64,000 nucleotides of DNA, taken from UBA7374 sp049890275. Lineage in GTDB: Bacteria > Verrucomicrobiota > Verrucomicrobiia > Opitutales > Coraliomargaritaceae. The stretch is from assembly GCA_049890275.1 (NCBI GenBank), contig JBMHBT010000002.1:62001-126000 (forward strand). Direction: 5' to 3'. Below the pieces are notes generated by a model. It was not told the origin of the DNA. It did not search any database and saw nothing but the letters and a program-made list of their open reading frames with translations. The position numbers and the translations under genes are program-made. Below are positions 51,131 to 59,704 of this stretch, in pieces; positions within the stretch are counted from its first letter, which is position 1; each line of letters begins with the position of its first letter.

Positions 51131-52104
51131 ATCCAATGGGAACTGATGTATTGATTATCGGCGCGGGTATTTCCGGATTACTCGCTGCAACTGAATTACG
51201 GCGGCAGGGATACAGCGTTTGCCTCCTCGACAAAGGCCGTGGTGTTGGTGGGCGAATGTCTACCCGCAGAATGCAGGGAGCGCGCCTCGACCATGGTGCG
51301 CAATTCTTTACTGTGCGTGATCAACGTTTCCAAGCCTACGTCGATGAATGGTTGGATGCGGGTGTTGTACGTGAGTGGTTTCGTCACTTACCCGGAGAGA
51401 ACGATGGACCCGGCCATCCTCGTTATTGTGGGATTAATGGAATGAACGCAGTTCCCAAGTGGTTGGCCCGCGACCTGGATGTGCACAGTTCAGAACGAGT
51501 CAACTGCCTGATCCGCAATGTCGATCAATGGGTGGCTCAGACGGAGTCCGGTGACAGTTTTTCTGCATCGCATTTGATTGTGACAACGCCATTACCGCAG
51601 GCGTTGTTGCTCTTGGAGACCGCGGGGCTCGACTGGGCCAACGGCGATTTGCAACGTCTTCGAGCAGTGCGCTATGAGATGGGGCTGGCTACCATGGTCA
51701 TCCTCGATGGCCCGAGCGAGGTTCCTGCTCCCGGTGGGATGAAACTGGATCGAGGGCACCTAAGTTGGATTGCGGATAACCGGATGAAAGGCATTTCGCC
51801 GGATGTAAATGCGCTGACTTTGCATGCTACGGCTGAGTTTGCACGCGCCCATTGGAATTCTCCCGATGCAGTGCGTGGGCCTCGTATGATCGGTGCTGCC
51901 GAGCTTTGGCTGGGGAGCCGCGTTGTCGACTATGCTTGCCATCGGTGGGGCTTTACTCTGCCGCTTAATCCCTGGCCAAAACGCTTTTACCAGAACACCT
52001 CGCTCAACCTTGTATTGGCCGGCGATGCCTTTGGGGGGCCACGGGTAGAAGGTGCGGTACTTTCCGGAATAGAGGCGGCAGCGACTATCGGACAACTCGT
52101 TTGA
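51127..52104 (+). CDS. FAD-dependent NAD(P) oxidoreductase (amine-oxidase/renalase-like)
   Basis: A flavoprotein of about 325 residues with the FAD motif VLIIGAGISGLLAATELRRQG (near residue 9) and RRMQGARLDHGAQFFTVRDQRF, the dinucleotide block common to renalase-like amine oxidases. LVLAGDAFGGPRVEGAVLSGIEAA is the C-terminal FAD-binding GD motif. The start at 51127 (ATGA overlap with the epimerase stop) and ATG 51136 are both possible. This protein often accompanies photolyases; its substrate is not known. Confidence 0.86.
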   Translation: MNPMGTDVLIIGAGISGLLAATELRRQGYSVCLLDKGRGVGGRMSTRRMQGARLDHGAQFFTVRDQRFQAYVDEWLDAGVVREWFRHLPGENDGPGHPRYCGINGMNAVPKWLARDLDVHSSERVNCLIRNVDQWVAQTESGDSFSASHLIVTTPLPQALLLLETAGLDWANGDLQRLRAVRYEMGLATMVILDGPSEVPAPGGMKLDRGHLSWIADNRMKGISPDVNALTLHATAEFARAHWNSPDAVRGPRMIGAAELWLGSRVVDYACHRWGFTLPLNPWPKRFYQNTSLNLVLAGDAFGGPRVEGAVLSGIEAAATIGQLV

Positions 52105-52153
52105 TCTGTATTTCTTTCGTGCATTCCTGAGGAATCCGTTTTCACTATTGGTT

Positions 52154-52597
52154 ATGGAAGACATACTTCGCGCTATCCCCCATCGCCCGCCCTTTTTGTT
52201 TATCGACGAGATCGTTGAGATTCGCGAAGACGGGGCGACTTGCCGCCGTACCATTCGCGCGGAAGAACCACAATTCGAAGGGCACTATCCCGGTAACCCG
52301 ATCATGCCGGGTGTTTTACTCTGTGAGGCTTGCTTTCAAACCGGTGCAATTTACCTGGCCAAGCAAATCGAAAAAGAGGGACGCTCGCTGAATGATGTGA
52401 CCCCGGTACTTTCGCGCATTAGCGAAGCGAAGTTCAAACAACTGGTTGTACCAGGCGACACGGTGACGATCGAAGTCTCCATGAAGGAAACGATTAGTAA
52501 GTTTCACTTTCTCAAGGGCCGAATCCTGAAAAACGGTAAGCCCGCCCTAACGATTGAGTTCGCCCTTGCCATGCTTGAGGGGGAAGACGGCCAATGA
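52154..52597 (+). CDS. FabZ-like 3-hydroxyacyl-ACP dehydratase
   Basis: A hot-dog-fold dehydratase of 147 residues. It has AIPHRPPFLFIDEI (typical FabZ N-terminus) and the catalytic block FEGHYPGNPIMPGVLLCEACFQTGA with the active His and Glu. The SRISEAKFKQLVVPGDTVTIEV block follows. It could be the fatty-acid elongation dehydratase or a paralogue acting with the next gene, fabI, which it overlaps by 4 bp (ATGA). The gap of 49 bp to the photorepair operon leaves cotranscription open. Confidence 0.88.
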   Translation: MEDILRAIPHRPPFLFIDEIVEIREDGATCRRTIRAEEPQFEGHYPGNPIMPGVLLCEACFQTGAIYLAKQIEKEGRSLNDVTPVLSRISEAKFKQLVVPGDTVTIEVSMKETISKFHFLKGRILKNGKPALTIEFALAMLEGEDGQ

Positions 52598-53400
52598 GCT
52601 TTTTGAATTTAGAAAATAAGCGCTTCCTCGTCATGGGCGTAGCCAATCGCAAGAGCGTAGCCTGGGGCGTGACCCAATCACTCGAGGCCGAAGGTGCCGA
52701 GGTCATTCACAGTGTACGCTCACCCGAACGTCTGGCCACTCTGGAAAAGCTGCTCGACGGGCGTACCGCTTATCTCTGTGACGTTGAGTTCACGGAGCAA
52801 ATTCAGTCACTTGCCGAGCAAGTCGGAGCGGCTCATGGACCCCTTGACGGAATTCTGCACTCGATCGCTTTCGCCAATTATTCCGAAGGCTTCAAACCCT
52901 TTCATGAGACTCCGCGTAAGGATTTTCTTCAAGCGACTGCTATTTCTGCCTTCTCCCTCGTGGAGGTGGCCAATGCCTTTAAGCCGCATCTGAAGGAAGA
53001 TGCCTCCGTCGTTTCCATTGGCATTTCGTCAACTGATGTAACCGCTGAGAACTACGGCTATATGGCCCCGATCAAGGCTACCCTCGAGACGGCCTCGCAT
53101 AACCTCGCCAAGTCCTTCAGCGCCGATACCCGCGTACGTTTCAACACGGTCAACGCCGGCCCTCTTAAGACCAGTGCATCGGCTGGAATCCCCGGTTACC
53201 TGGAGAGCTATCTCTACGCAGAGAAGCTTACTTTCCGGAAACAGAACCTGACTACAAAAGAAGTGGCCGACACGGCTGTTTTTCTCCTCAGCCCTGCTTC
53301 CAGTGGAATCAACGGGCAAGGTCTTGTGGTCAATGCCGGAATGGATCGTAACTATTTCGATAAAGAAGTGGTTCAGCTCGCCATGCGACCGGAGAAATAG
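52594..53400 (+). CDS. fabI: Enoyl-ACP reductase
   Basis: Reduces trans-2-enoyl-ACP with NAD(P)H, the last step of the fatty-acid cycle. The 268-residue divergent SDR has FLVMGVANRKSVAWGVTQSL (nucleotide-binding motif with the FabI-type GVAN), DGILHSIAFA, the Tyr-x6-Lys pair in NYGYMAPIKATLETASHNLA and VNAGPLKTSAS. All FabI diagnostics are present. The start overlaps the FabZ-like gene by 4 bp. It converges on the SHD1-like gene. Confidence 0.95.
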   Translation: MSFLNLENKRFLVMGVANRKSVAWGVTQSLEAEGAEVIHSVRSPERLATLEKLLDGRTAYLCDVEFTEQIQSLAEQVGAAHGPLDGILHSIAFANYSEGFKPFHETPRKDFLQATAISAFSLVEVANAFKPHLKEDASVVSIGISSTDVTAENYGYMAPIKATLETASHNLAKSFSADTRVRFNTVNAGPLKTSASAGIPGYLESYLYAEKLTFRKQNLTTKEVADTAVFLLSPASSGINGQGLVVNAGMDRNYFDKEVVQLAMRPEK

Positions 53401-53433
53401 TCGTTCTTTACAAGCAAAACAGCCGAGCACCCT

Positions 53434-54324
53434 TTATTCGTCGGTATAGACGAAGTCGTAGATGCGAAGGATGGCTGTCTTGTGTGAGTGACGAATAGTT
53501 TTTGTACCCATGCGCAATTGCTTGAGGAGCGAAAGAAAATCCTGCATCCGCCGATCCAGTCGCAGGTGAAGCATCTTCTGCATGGTAAATGCTTCGGAAT
53601 GCGCCTGCTTCTCCAGCACGGCCATTTTCTCCTCAAAGCCGGACAGTTGATTTACGTTTTCAACCAGTAATTCGTAGACCACACGTGCGTGGGTTTCATT
53701 GACGCCTTCTCGATAGTAGCCGGAAAACACGCCGAAGAGATTTTTATAACTCGTTGTAAAGTAGTACTCATAGCCGGTTAGGAATCCGTAGTTGGAATAG
53801 CGGTGCTCACGTTTACCTTCAATCAGCCACAGTTGGATTAACTTATCGTGCCTTTCGATCCGTTTGGTCTCCGATTTTCGAATGGACACGGTCAGCGAAA
53901 CTTCCTCCTCCAGCACAGAGTGGAGTGTCTTACGCCAGTCTTCCGGTCGTACCGCATCTTCATAGACACCCAGCCCGATAAAGACCTCTTTTTTCTGCTG
54001 TCGACTCACTTTATAAGCATGAAAAATCGCTGGGTGTTCCGTCTCCAGTTGAGCGAGATTAAATTTATGCCAAGGCACCTCAATTCGTTTGTTGGACTCT
54101 TTCAAAGAGCAAACTAAAACATTTGGCTTTGCTGAAAAAATTCCCGTAAAATCTACTTTCCTCCCGTTTGCTCCGGTTAACTCTACAGCAAGTACCGTTT
54201 GTGGGCCAATTAAAAGCCAACTGAGAGATAAAAAAATAACTATTATAAAATGAGTCAAAATAAGTCGAATTGTAAAGCAGATACCCTTCATGTTGTTAGC
54301 AGAGTGTCTAGACTTAAGTTTCAA
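53434..54324 (-). CDS. Exported SHD1-like protein, unknown function
   Basis: A 296-residue protein with an N-terminal hydrophobic signal/anchor (about 17-45). The first mature segment VELTGANGRKVDFTGIFSAKPNVLV, followed by LKESNKRIEVPWHKFNLAQLETEHPAIF, resembles the SHD1 (SLA1 homology) module common in Planctomycetes and Verrucomicrobia. The rest (about 115-296) is an unassigned region with a Tyr-rich stretch GYEYYFTTSYKNLFGVFSGY and a helical C-terminus. A later ATG at 54291 is an alternative start with a tighter signal peptide. It is divergent from oleA. Confidence 0.72.
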   Translation of the reverse strand: MKLKSRHSANNMKGICFTIRLILTHFIIVIFLSLSWLLIGPQTVLAVELTGANGRKVDFTGIFSAKPNVLVCSLKESNKRIEVPWHKFNLAQLETEHPAIFHAYKVSRQQKKEVFIGLGVYEDAVRPEDWRKTLHSVLEEEVSLTVSIRKSETKRIERHDKLIQLWLIEGKREHRYSNYGFLTGYEYYFTTSYKNLFGVFSGYYREGVNETHARVVYELLVENVNQLSGFEEKMAVLEKQAHSEAFTMQKMLHLRLDRRMQDFLSLLKQLRMGTKTIRHSHKTAILRIYDFVYTDE

Positions 54325-54379
54325 TACCTATTTTGAATAGGCTTAATTACTCATTTTTTAAAGCTGCTGTAGAACGACA

Positions 54380-54396
54380 CTAGGATTGTATCCTAG
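54380..54396. promoter_or_regulatory. Perfect palindrome upstream of oleA
   Basis: CTAGGAT-TGT-ATCCTAG: perfect 7-bp arms around 3 bases, 41 bp before the oleA ATG. A weaker repeat (CCTAT-TTTGA-ATAGG, 54327-54341) sits in the same gap nearer the divergent gene. Position and symmetry suggest a repressor or activator site for oleA-oleB; the regulator is unknown. Confidence 0.4.
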
Positions 54397-54437
54397 CTTG
54401 CGCTGGAGCTGCTAGATGGGTTTGATCGACGATTCTT

Positions 54438-55478
54438 ATGCAGTTTACTAACGTTGCTATTGAATCGATTGCCTATGCCTTGCCGGAGGAGGTTTGGACT
54501 TCTGCAGAGGTGGAGTCTCGCCTGAGTCCGCTTTATCAGCGTCTAGGTCTTCCCGAGGGGCGTTTGGAGTTGATGACGGGCATTCAGGAGCGACGTTTCT
54601 GGCCGGTCGAGATGCGGGCTTCGGAGGCTTCGGCGCTGGCGGGTAAAGCGGTACTGGAGCAGTCGGTATTCTCTGCGGATGCGATGGATCTCTTAATCCA
54701 TTCGGCAGTTTGTCGCGACCGGCTGGAGCCGGCTACAGCTTCCTATGTACATGGTTTGCTGGGCTTGCCCGGTAAGACGCAGATCTTTGATCTATCCAAT
54801 GCTTGCCTGGGCTTTCTCAATGGATTGGTGGTTGCGGGTGGCTTGATTGAGAGCGGCCAGATTGAACGGGCTTTGATCTGTTCGGGGGAGAATGGGCGTC
54901 CTTTGATGGAACACACCTTGCGGGAGTTGCTGCAACCGGAGCAAACGCGCCAGAGCATTAAGCCGTACTTTGCGAATTTAACAATTGGTGCAGGCGCAGT
55001 GGCTGCAGTGCTTTGCCGGAGTGATTTAGCGCCAGCTTCGAGTTTGCAATTGCGAGCGGCTGCGGTGGAGACAGATACTTCGCACAATGAACTCTGCCAA
55101 GGGGATGCGACGGCCGGAGAGTTGGAGATGTTGACAGACTCGGAGGAGTTGTTGGCTGCGGGTATTGGTGTGGCGGAGCGAGCCTGGGAGCGCTTCAAAT
55201 CGGTCTCGGGTTGGACGGAGGCGACCCCGGATCGGATCATCACGCACCAAGTGGGCCGTGCGCACAGCCGGGGTCTTTTCGATGCGCTGGGTCTGGATCC
55301 GGCAAAGGATTTTACGACTTTTGAAACACTCGGTAATGTCGGCTCGGTTTCTTGTCCGATCACGTTGGCAAAAGCGATGGAGGCGGGTGCCTATTGTCCG
55401 GGGCAACGAGTCGCGCTGCTGGGAATCGGTAGTGGCCTGAGTAGCCTGATGCTTGCCTTGGAGTGGCCGGAGTCATGA
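54438..55478 (+). CDS. oleA: OleA-type 3-oxoacyl-ACP synthase III homologue (head-to-head condensation)
   Basis: OleA performs a Claisen condensation of two acyl-CoAs to a beta-keto acid. The 346-residue thiolase-fold protein shows the nucleophile in FDLSNACLGFLNGL (Cys about 121), the OleA-diagnostic Glu in VCRDRLEPATASYVHG, ITHQVGRAHSRGLFDALG with the catalytic His, and FETLGNVGSVSCPITLAKAME with the Asn. The LEP(A/S) motif with Glu separates OleA from FabH. It overlaps oleB by 4 bp (ATGA). Confidence 0.87.
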   Translation: MQFTNVAIESIAYALPEEVWTSAEVESRLSPLYQRLGLPEGRLELMTGIQERRFWPVEMRASEASALAGKAVLEQSVFSADAMDLLIHSAVCRDRLEPATASYVHGLLGLPGKTQIFDLSNACLGFLNGLVVAGGLIESGQIERALICSGENGRPLMEHTLRELLQPEQTRQSIKPYFANLTIGAGAVAAVLCRSDLAPASSLQLRAAAVETDTSHNELCQGDATAGELEMLTDSEELLAAGIGVAERAWERFKSVSGWTEATPDRIITHQVGRAHSRGLFDALGLDPAKDFTTFETLGNVGSVSCPITLAKAMEAGAYCPGQRVALLGIGSGLSSLMLALEWPES

Positions 55479-56389
55479 AGGCTGTAGCCCAGCGGACGTC
55501 CATGCTGCCAGAGGCGGTTCGAGCGGAGTATCCTTTTTCGGGGGAACTACTGGAGTTATCCAGCGGTGCTCGCATGCATTACCTGGACGAGGGGAGTGGG
55601 CCGGTGGTTGTTTTACTTCACGGTAATCCGACATGGTCGTTTTTCTATCGGAATTTGGTACAGTCGCTGACGGCGGCAGGCTTTCGTTGTGTGGTGCCGG
55701 ATCATATCGGTTGCGGACTTTCAGATAAGCCGCAGAATTATGCTTATACTTTGGCCCAACGGATTACCGACGTGGAGGAATTGTTGGCGGCTTTGAAAAT
55801 CGATGGTTATAGTTTGGTCGTTCACGATTGGGGCGGAGCGATTGGTTGCGGGCTTGCGGGCCGTTCTCCGGAACGGTTGAAGAAATTGGTTTTGCTCAAC
55901 ACCGGAGCCTTCCGTTCGAAGCGAATCCCTTGGCGAATTGCGACGGTCAAGACACCACTGTTGGGCGAAGCGGCCATCCGGGGCTTGAACGCCTTTGCCG
56001 GGTCGGCGGCTTGGATGTCGGTCACGCGTCCGCTGGCTCCTGCGGTGAAAGAAGGTTTTCTCTGGCCGTATAGGAATTGGGCGGATCGGGTAGCAGTCTG
56101 GAATTTTGTAAAGGACATTCCTTTGCGGCCGGGTCATTCATCGTACGCAACGCTGTCAGCAGTTGAGTCGAGCCTTACCTCATTGGCGGATAAGCCCATC
56201 TCGATTGTCTGGGGCGGGCGGGACTTTTGTTTCAACCGTCATTTTCTCGCGCGCTGGCAGGAGATCTTTCCCGGGGCGAGGACCACGCTTTTGGAAGACT
56301 GCGGGCACTATGTTCTGGAGGATGGTGGGGAGCAGGCGATTGGCCCGGTGGTAGAATTTCTTGTGGAGGAAGACTTGAAAGGCAGTTGA
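55475..56389 (+). CDS. oleB: OleB-type alpha/beta hydrolase
   Basis: OleB is a haloalkane-dehalogenase-like hydrolase that acts on the beta-lactone made by OleC. The 304-residue protein has the oxyanion-hole LLHGNPTWSFFYRNLV, nucleophile loop VVHDWGGAIGCGLAGRS (Asp nucleophile), WGGRDFCFNRHFLARW with the second acidic residue and the catalytic His in LEDCGHYVLED. The haloalkane-dehalogenase subfamily is an alternative, but position after oleA favours OleB. The ATG at 55475 overlaps the oleA stop. No oleC or oleD follows; the next gene is an Lrp-family regulator after 46 bp. Confidence 0.85.
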   Translation: MKAVAQRTSMLPEAVRAEYPFSGELLELSSGARMHYLDEGSGPVVVLLHGNPTWSFFYRNLVQSLTAAGFRCVVPDHIGCGLSDKPQNYAYTLAQRITDVEELLAALKIDGYSLVVHDWGGAIGCGLAGRSPERLKKLVLLNTGAFRSKRIPWRIATVKTPLLGEAAIRGLNAFAGSAAWMSVTRPLAPAVKEGFLWPYRNWADRVAVWNFVKDIPLRPGHSSYATLSAVESSLTSLADKPISIVWGGRDFCFNRHFLARWQEIFPGARTTLLEDCGHYVLEDGGEQAIGPVVEFLVEEDLKGS

Positions 56390-56435
56390 TTTTGCCTTTT
56401 GCAATTTTCCGGAAGTGCGCTCTACTGAAACGATC

Positions 56436-56918
56436 ATGAGTACTGTCCTACAACTATTAACGGAAGGCGAACGCCTCGACACTGCGCAAATGGCGACGAT
56501 CCTCGACCTGTCGGAAGCGGAGGTCGCGGCTGAGTTGAAGCGCCTGGAGGCCGAGCATGTTCTGCTGGGTTGGCGCCCCGTGCTCAATCCGGAGCGGGTT
56601 GAGGAGGATGTTGTGCGCGCGGTTATTGAGGTACGGATCAGCCCGGAACGGGAAGGCGGCTTTGATCGTCTTGCCGCACGGATTAGCCAGTTTGATGCGG
56701 TGGAGTCCTGCTACCTAATGTCCGGTAGTTACGATTTGCTCCTCTTTGCGAAGGGGAACAACTTGCGCGAAGTCGCTACTTTTGTCTCGGAGCGTCTGGC
56801 CAGTGTGGAAGGCGTTCTATCAACGGCCACGCATTTTATGCTGCGTGCCTACAAAGAGCAGGGTCATCTTCTGCTGTCACCCACTGAGAGCGGCGAAAAG
56901 CCTGCCGTTAGCCCCTGA
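56436..56918 (+). CDS. Lrp/AsnC family transcriptional regulator
   Basis: A 160-residue protein with an N-terminal winged helix-turn-helix (about 1-50: LLTEGERLDTAQMATILDLS, EAEVAAELKRLEAEHVLLGW) and a C-terminal ligand-binding RAM domain (about 65-145: AVIEVRISPEREGGFDRLA, SCYLMSGSYDLLLFAKGNN). The start at ATG 56436 gives a normal length. Its TGA shares one base with the next ATG (TGATG), so it is coupled to the aminotransferase, suggesting amino-acid-responsive control of that gene. Confidence 0.9.
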   Translation: MSTVLQLLTEGERLDTAQMATILDLSEAEVAAELKRLEAEHVLLGWRPVLNPERVEEDVVRAVIEVRISPEREGGFDRLAARISQFDAVESCYLMSGSYDLLLFAKGNNLREVATFVSERLASVEGVLSTATHFMLRAYKEQGHLLLSPTESGEKPAVSP

Positions 56919-58105
56919 TGAGTGATTCGAGCCAACGCTTTGTGGCGGACCATGTCGGCGGTTTGCCTCGTTCCGGTATACGAGACTTTTTTGCCATTGT
57001 TTCGGCCATGCCGCAGGCCATCTCATTGGGTATCGGTGAGCCGGACTTCGTCACGCCCTGGCATATTCGAGAGGCAGCGATCTTTGCTTTGGAGAAAGGC
57101 AAGACGAGCTATACGGATAATTTAGGTCTGATTCGTTTGCGCTCCGAGATCACCCGCTACGTGGAGAATCAATTTGGGCTGAGTTACCACCCGGAGAAAG
57201 AGGTCTTGGTTGCCGTTGGCGTCTCCGAAGCGCTCGACATTGCGTTGCGCGCTGTGCTCAACCCCGGTGACAAGGTGCTCTACCACGAGCCTTGCTATGT
57301 TTCCTACATGCCGAGTATTCGGCTGGCTCATGCCAAGCCGATTGCAGTTGAAACCACGGCTGAGGACGAATTTGGAATCGACCCGGATAAAGTGGCGGCT
57401 GCCTGGGAGCCGGGCTGTAAGGTGCTGCTCCTAAACTTTCCGACCAACCCTACGGGTGGCGTTACGGAGCGCGCGAAGCTGGAGAAACTGGCTCGCTTCG
57501 CAGTGGAAAAGGATCTGCTGGTGATCAGTGATGAAATCTATTCCGAGCTGACGTTTGAGGGGGAGCACGTGAGTATCGCAACCCTTCCGGGTATGCAGGA
57601 GCGCACGATCTTTCTGCATGGATTTTCCAAGGCCTTTGCCATGACCGGATTTCGGATTGGCTACGCCTGTGGTCCGCAGCCGTTGATCGAGGCGATGATG
57701 AAGATTCACCAGTACAGCATGCTTTGCGCTCCGATTCTCTCACAGGAGGCGGCTATTGAGGCGCTGAAAAACGGCACTCCGGCGGTGGAGCGAATGAAGG
57801 AGGCCTATGCTCGCAGGCGGGAGCTAATCGTGCGCCGTTTCAACGAGATGGGGCTGAAGTGTCATTTGCCCCGAGGGTCTTTTTATGCTTTTCCTTCGGT
57901 TGAGGTTTCCGGCATGGAGTCGATTGATTTTTGCAAAGGATTGTTGGAGAAAGAAGAAGTGGCTATTGTCCCGGGTACGGCTTTTGGGCCGGGCGGGGCG
58001 GGATTTGCCCGGGCCAGTTTCTCGACCAGTTACGAGCGGATTCTGGAAGCAACCAATCGCATCGAGCGCTACTTGGAGACGGTGGGCAGTCCGGCTCAAG
58101 TATGA
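56918..58105 (+). CDS. Class I aminotransferase (PatA/AspC-like)
   Basis: A 395-residue PLP aminotransferase. GIGEPDFVTPWHIREAAI and NFPTNPTGGVTERAKL hold the N-terminal and PLP-Asn region, VISDEIYSELTFEG the PLP Asp/Tyr, and FLHGFSKAFAMTGFRIGYACG the catalytic Lys. It resembles PatA-type enzymes, some of which act on N-acetyl-LL-diaminopimelate and others on aspartate or aromatic amino acids. Coupling with the upstream Lrp gene (shared base) and with der (ATGA) suggests a single operon. The substrate is not determinable here. Confidence 0.88.
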   Translation: MSDSSQRFVADHVGGLPRSGIRDFFAIVSAMPQAISLGIGEPDFVTPWHIREAAIFALEKGKTSYTDNLGLIRLRSEITRYVENQFGLSYHPEKEVLVAVGVSEALDIALRAVLNPGDKVLYHEPCYVSYMPSIRLAHAKPIAVETTAEDEFGIDPDKVAAAWEPGCKVLLLNFPTNPTGGVTERAKLEKLARFAVEKDLLVISDEIYSELTFEGEHVSIATLPGMQERTIFLHGFSKAFAMTGFRIGYACGPQPLIEAMMKIHQYSMLCAPILSQEAAIEALKNGTPAVERMKEAYARRRELIVRRFNEMGLKCHLPRGSFYAFPSVEVSGMESIDFCKGLLEKEEVAIVPGTAFGPGGAGFARASFSTSYERILEATNRIERYLETVGSPAQV

Positions 58106-59649
58106 TCGATCCATCCAGAACAGTGGCTTTAGTCGGCCGTCCCAATGTGGGCAAGAGTCGCTTGTTTAATCGCTTGTGCGGTCGGCGTCTTTCTATCGTA
58201 CATGATATGCCGGGAGTGACGCGCGATTTGATTTCGGCTGAAGTTCGCGACGACTTTGTATTACTCGACACTGGTGGTATCGGAATGGAGTTGGAAATGA
58301 CGCCAAAGCAGATCGCTTCAGCGGCGGAGGATCAGGTGGAGTTTGCCATACAAGCGGCTTCGCTTGTGCTCTTTTTGGTCGATGTGCGTAGTGGCATGAC
58401 TTCTCTGGACGAGATGGTAGCAGAAAAGCTTCGCCGTTACGGAAAGTCAGTTTTACTTGTAGCGAACAAAGTAGATAGCGATGCAGAGGAGGCCGATGCG
58501 GAGGATTTTGCGCGGCTTGGTCTGGGCGCTCCGGCGATGGTCTCAGCGGAGCATGGTCGCGGGATTGACTTTTTGAATCGGCAGATTGAGCAGGTGCTTG
58601 GCCCGAAGCCGGAAAACAAAGGGGGAGATGCCGAAAGCCGGATTCGTATTTCGCTGGTCGGTCGTCCCAATGTAGGTAAATCCTCGCTCGGTAATGCATT
58701 ATTGGAATCGACTCGGTTGATTGTTTCGGATGTGCCGGGAACGACGCGCGACTCGGTGGAGTTGGATCTGGAATATGAGAAAGACGGGCAGCGAATTTGT
58801 TATCGTCTGGCGGATACGGCAGGTTTGCGTTCGAAGCGCAAGGTAGGGAATCCGGTCGAGTATTTTTCCAATGTGCGCACACAGCATGCGATTGAGCGTT
58901 CGGATGTGGTCTTTCTGGTCATTGATGCAGCGGATGGAGTGACCAAGCAGGACCAAGCCTTGGCCGGAGATATTCTCGATGCGGGGAAGGCGCTGGTTGT
59001 TGTTGTCAACAAGTACGACCGTCTGGAGGAGCGATGGGGGGAGGAACCCGTCGATGGTTACCGTAGCCTCAAGCATTTTCTTGGAGCCTATGAAGAGGCC
59101 TTGCGCAAACAGCTGTTTTTCCTGCCGGATCCTCCGGTCCTCTTTGTCTCGGCGAAGAGCGGATTTCGGGTGGAGTCGATTCTGGAGGCAGCAGCTTCGA
59201 TCCATGCCAGCTTGGATATGAAATTGCCGACGGGTCGTTTGAATCGTCTGGTGCAGGATCTGCTGGAGGCACGCGCGCCAAAGATCGTCGGGATTAAGCG
59301 TTTTAAGATATTTTATGCCGTGCAGACCGGATCGCGTCCTCTGCGGATTCGTTTTTTTTGCAATCGCGTGGAGCGGCTGGATCCGACTTACCGGCGGTAT
59401 CTGGAGAAGGGTCTCATCCATGAGTTTGCTCTCAAGGGTTGCCCCGTGCGCTTTGACTTGGTTGGCAAGGAGAAGCGCTATGAGGCAGGGGAGGGCGAGT
59501 TCGCTCCGCGGGAGAGTCGCGAGATGCAGAATCAGCACCGCATCGACAAGAAAGGGGATGCGGCATTGGAGAAGAAGCATCCGGAGCGTCGCAAGAGGAT
59601 TACCCAGAGCAAGGCCGCCCACAATCGGAGTAAACGAAAGCGAAACTAG
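58102..59649 (+). CDS. der: Ribosome assembly GTPase Der (EngA)
   Basis: Acts in 50S ribosome assembly and carries two tandem GTPase domains. The 515-residue protein shows G1 LVGRPNVGKSRLFN (about 10-23), DTGGIG (G3), NKVDS (G4), then the second set LVGRPNVGKSSLGN, DTAGLRSKRKVGN and NKYD. A KH-like C-terminal domain and a Lys/Arg-rich tail (KKHPERRKRITQSK) follow. The start at ATG 58102 overlaps the aminotransferase stop by 4 bp; upstream codons to 57931 lie within that gene. Confidence 0.95.
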   Translation: MIDPSRTVALVGRPNVGKSRLFNRLCGRRLSIVHDMPGVTRDLISAEVRDDFVLLDTGGIGMELEMTPKQIASAAEDQVEFAIQAASLVLFLVDVRSGMTSLDEMVAEKLRRYGKSVLLVANKVDSDAEEADAEDFARLGLGAPAMVSAEHGRGIDFLNRQIEQVLGPKPENKGGDAESRIRISLVGRPNVGKSSLGNALLESTRLIVSDVPGTTRDSVELDLEYEKDGQRICYRLADTAGLRSKRKVGNPVEYFSNVRTQHAIERSDVVFLVIDAADGVTKQDQALAGDILDAGKALVVVVNKYDRLEERWGEEPVDGYRSLKHFLGAYEEALRKQLFFLPDPPVLFVSAKSGFRVESILEAAASIHASLDMKLPTGRLNRLVQDLLEARAPKIVGIKRFKIFYAVQTGSRPLRIRFFCNRVERLDPTYRRYLEKGLIHEFALKGCPVRFDLVGKEKRYEAGEGEFAPRESREMQNQHRIDKKGDAALEKKHPERRKRITQSKAAHNRSKRKRN

Positions 59650-59704
59650 TGTTTGGTCGCTTTTTCCCGTTTGTCCGTTTCGGGAATCCGGCTGTTAATA
59701 AGAA

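Noticed and set aside
58699..59622. 307-codon frame on the minus strand opposite der
   Set aside because: Overlaps der fully, and der shows all GTPase motifs.
57931..59649. Longer reading of der (572 residues)
   Set aside because: The added N-terminus lies within the aminotransferase gene; the ATGA overlap start fits the family.
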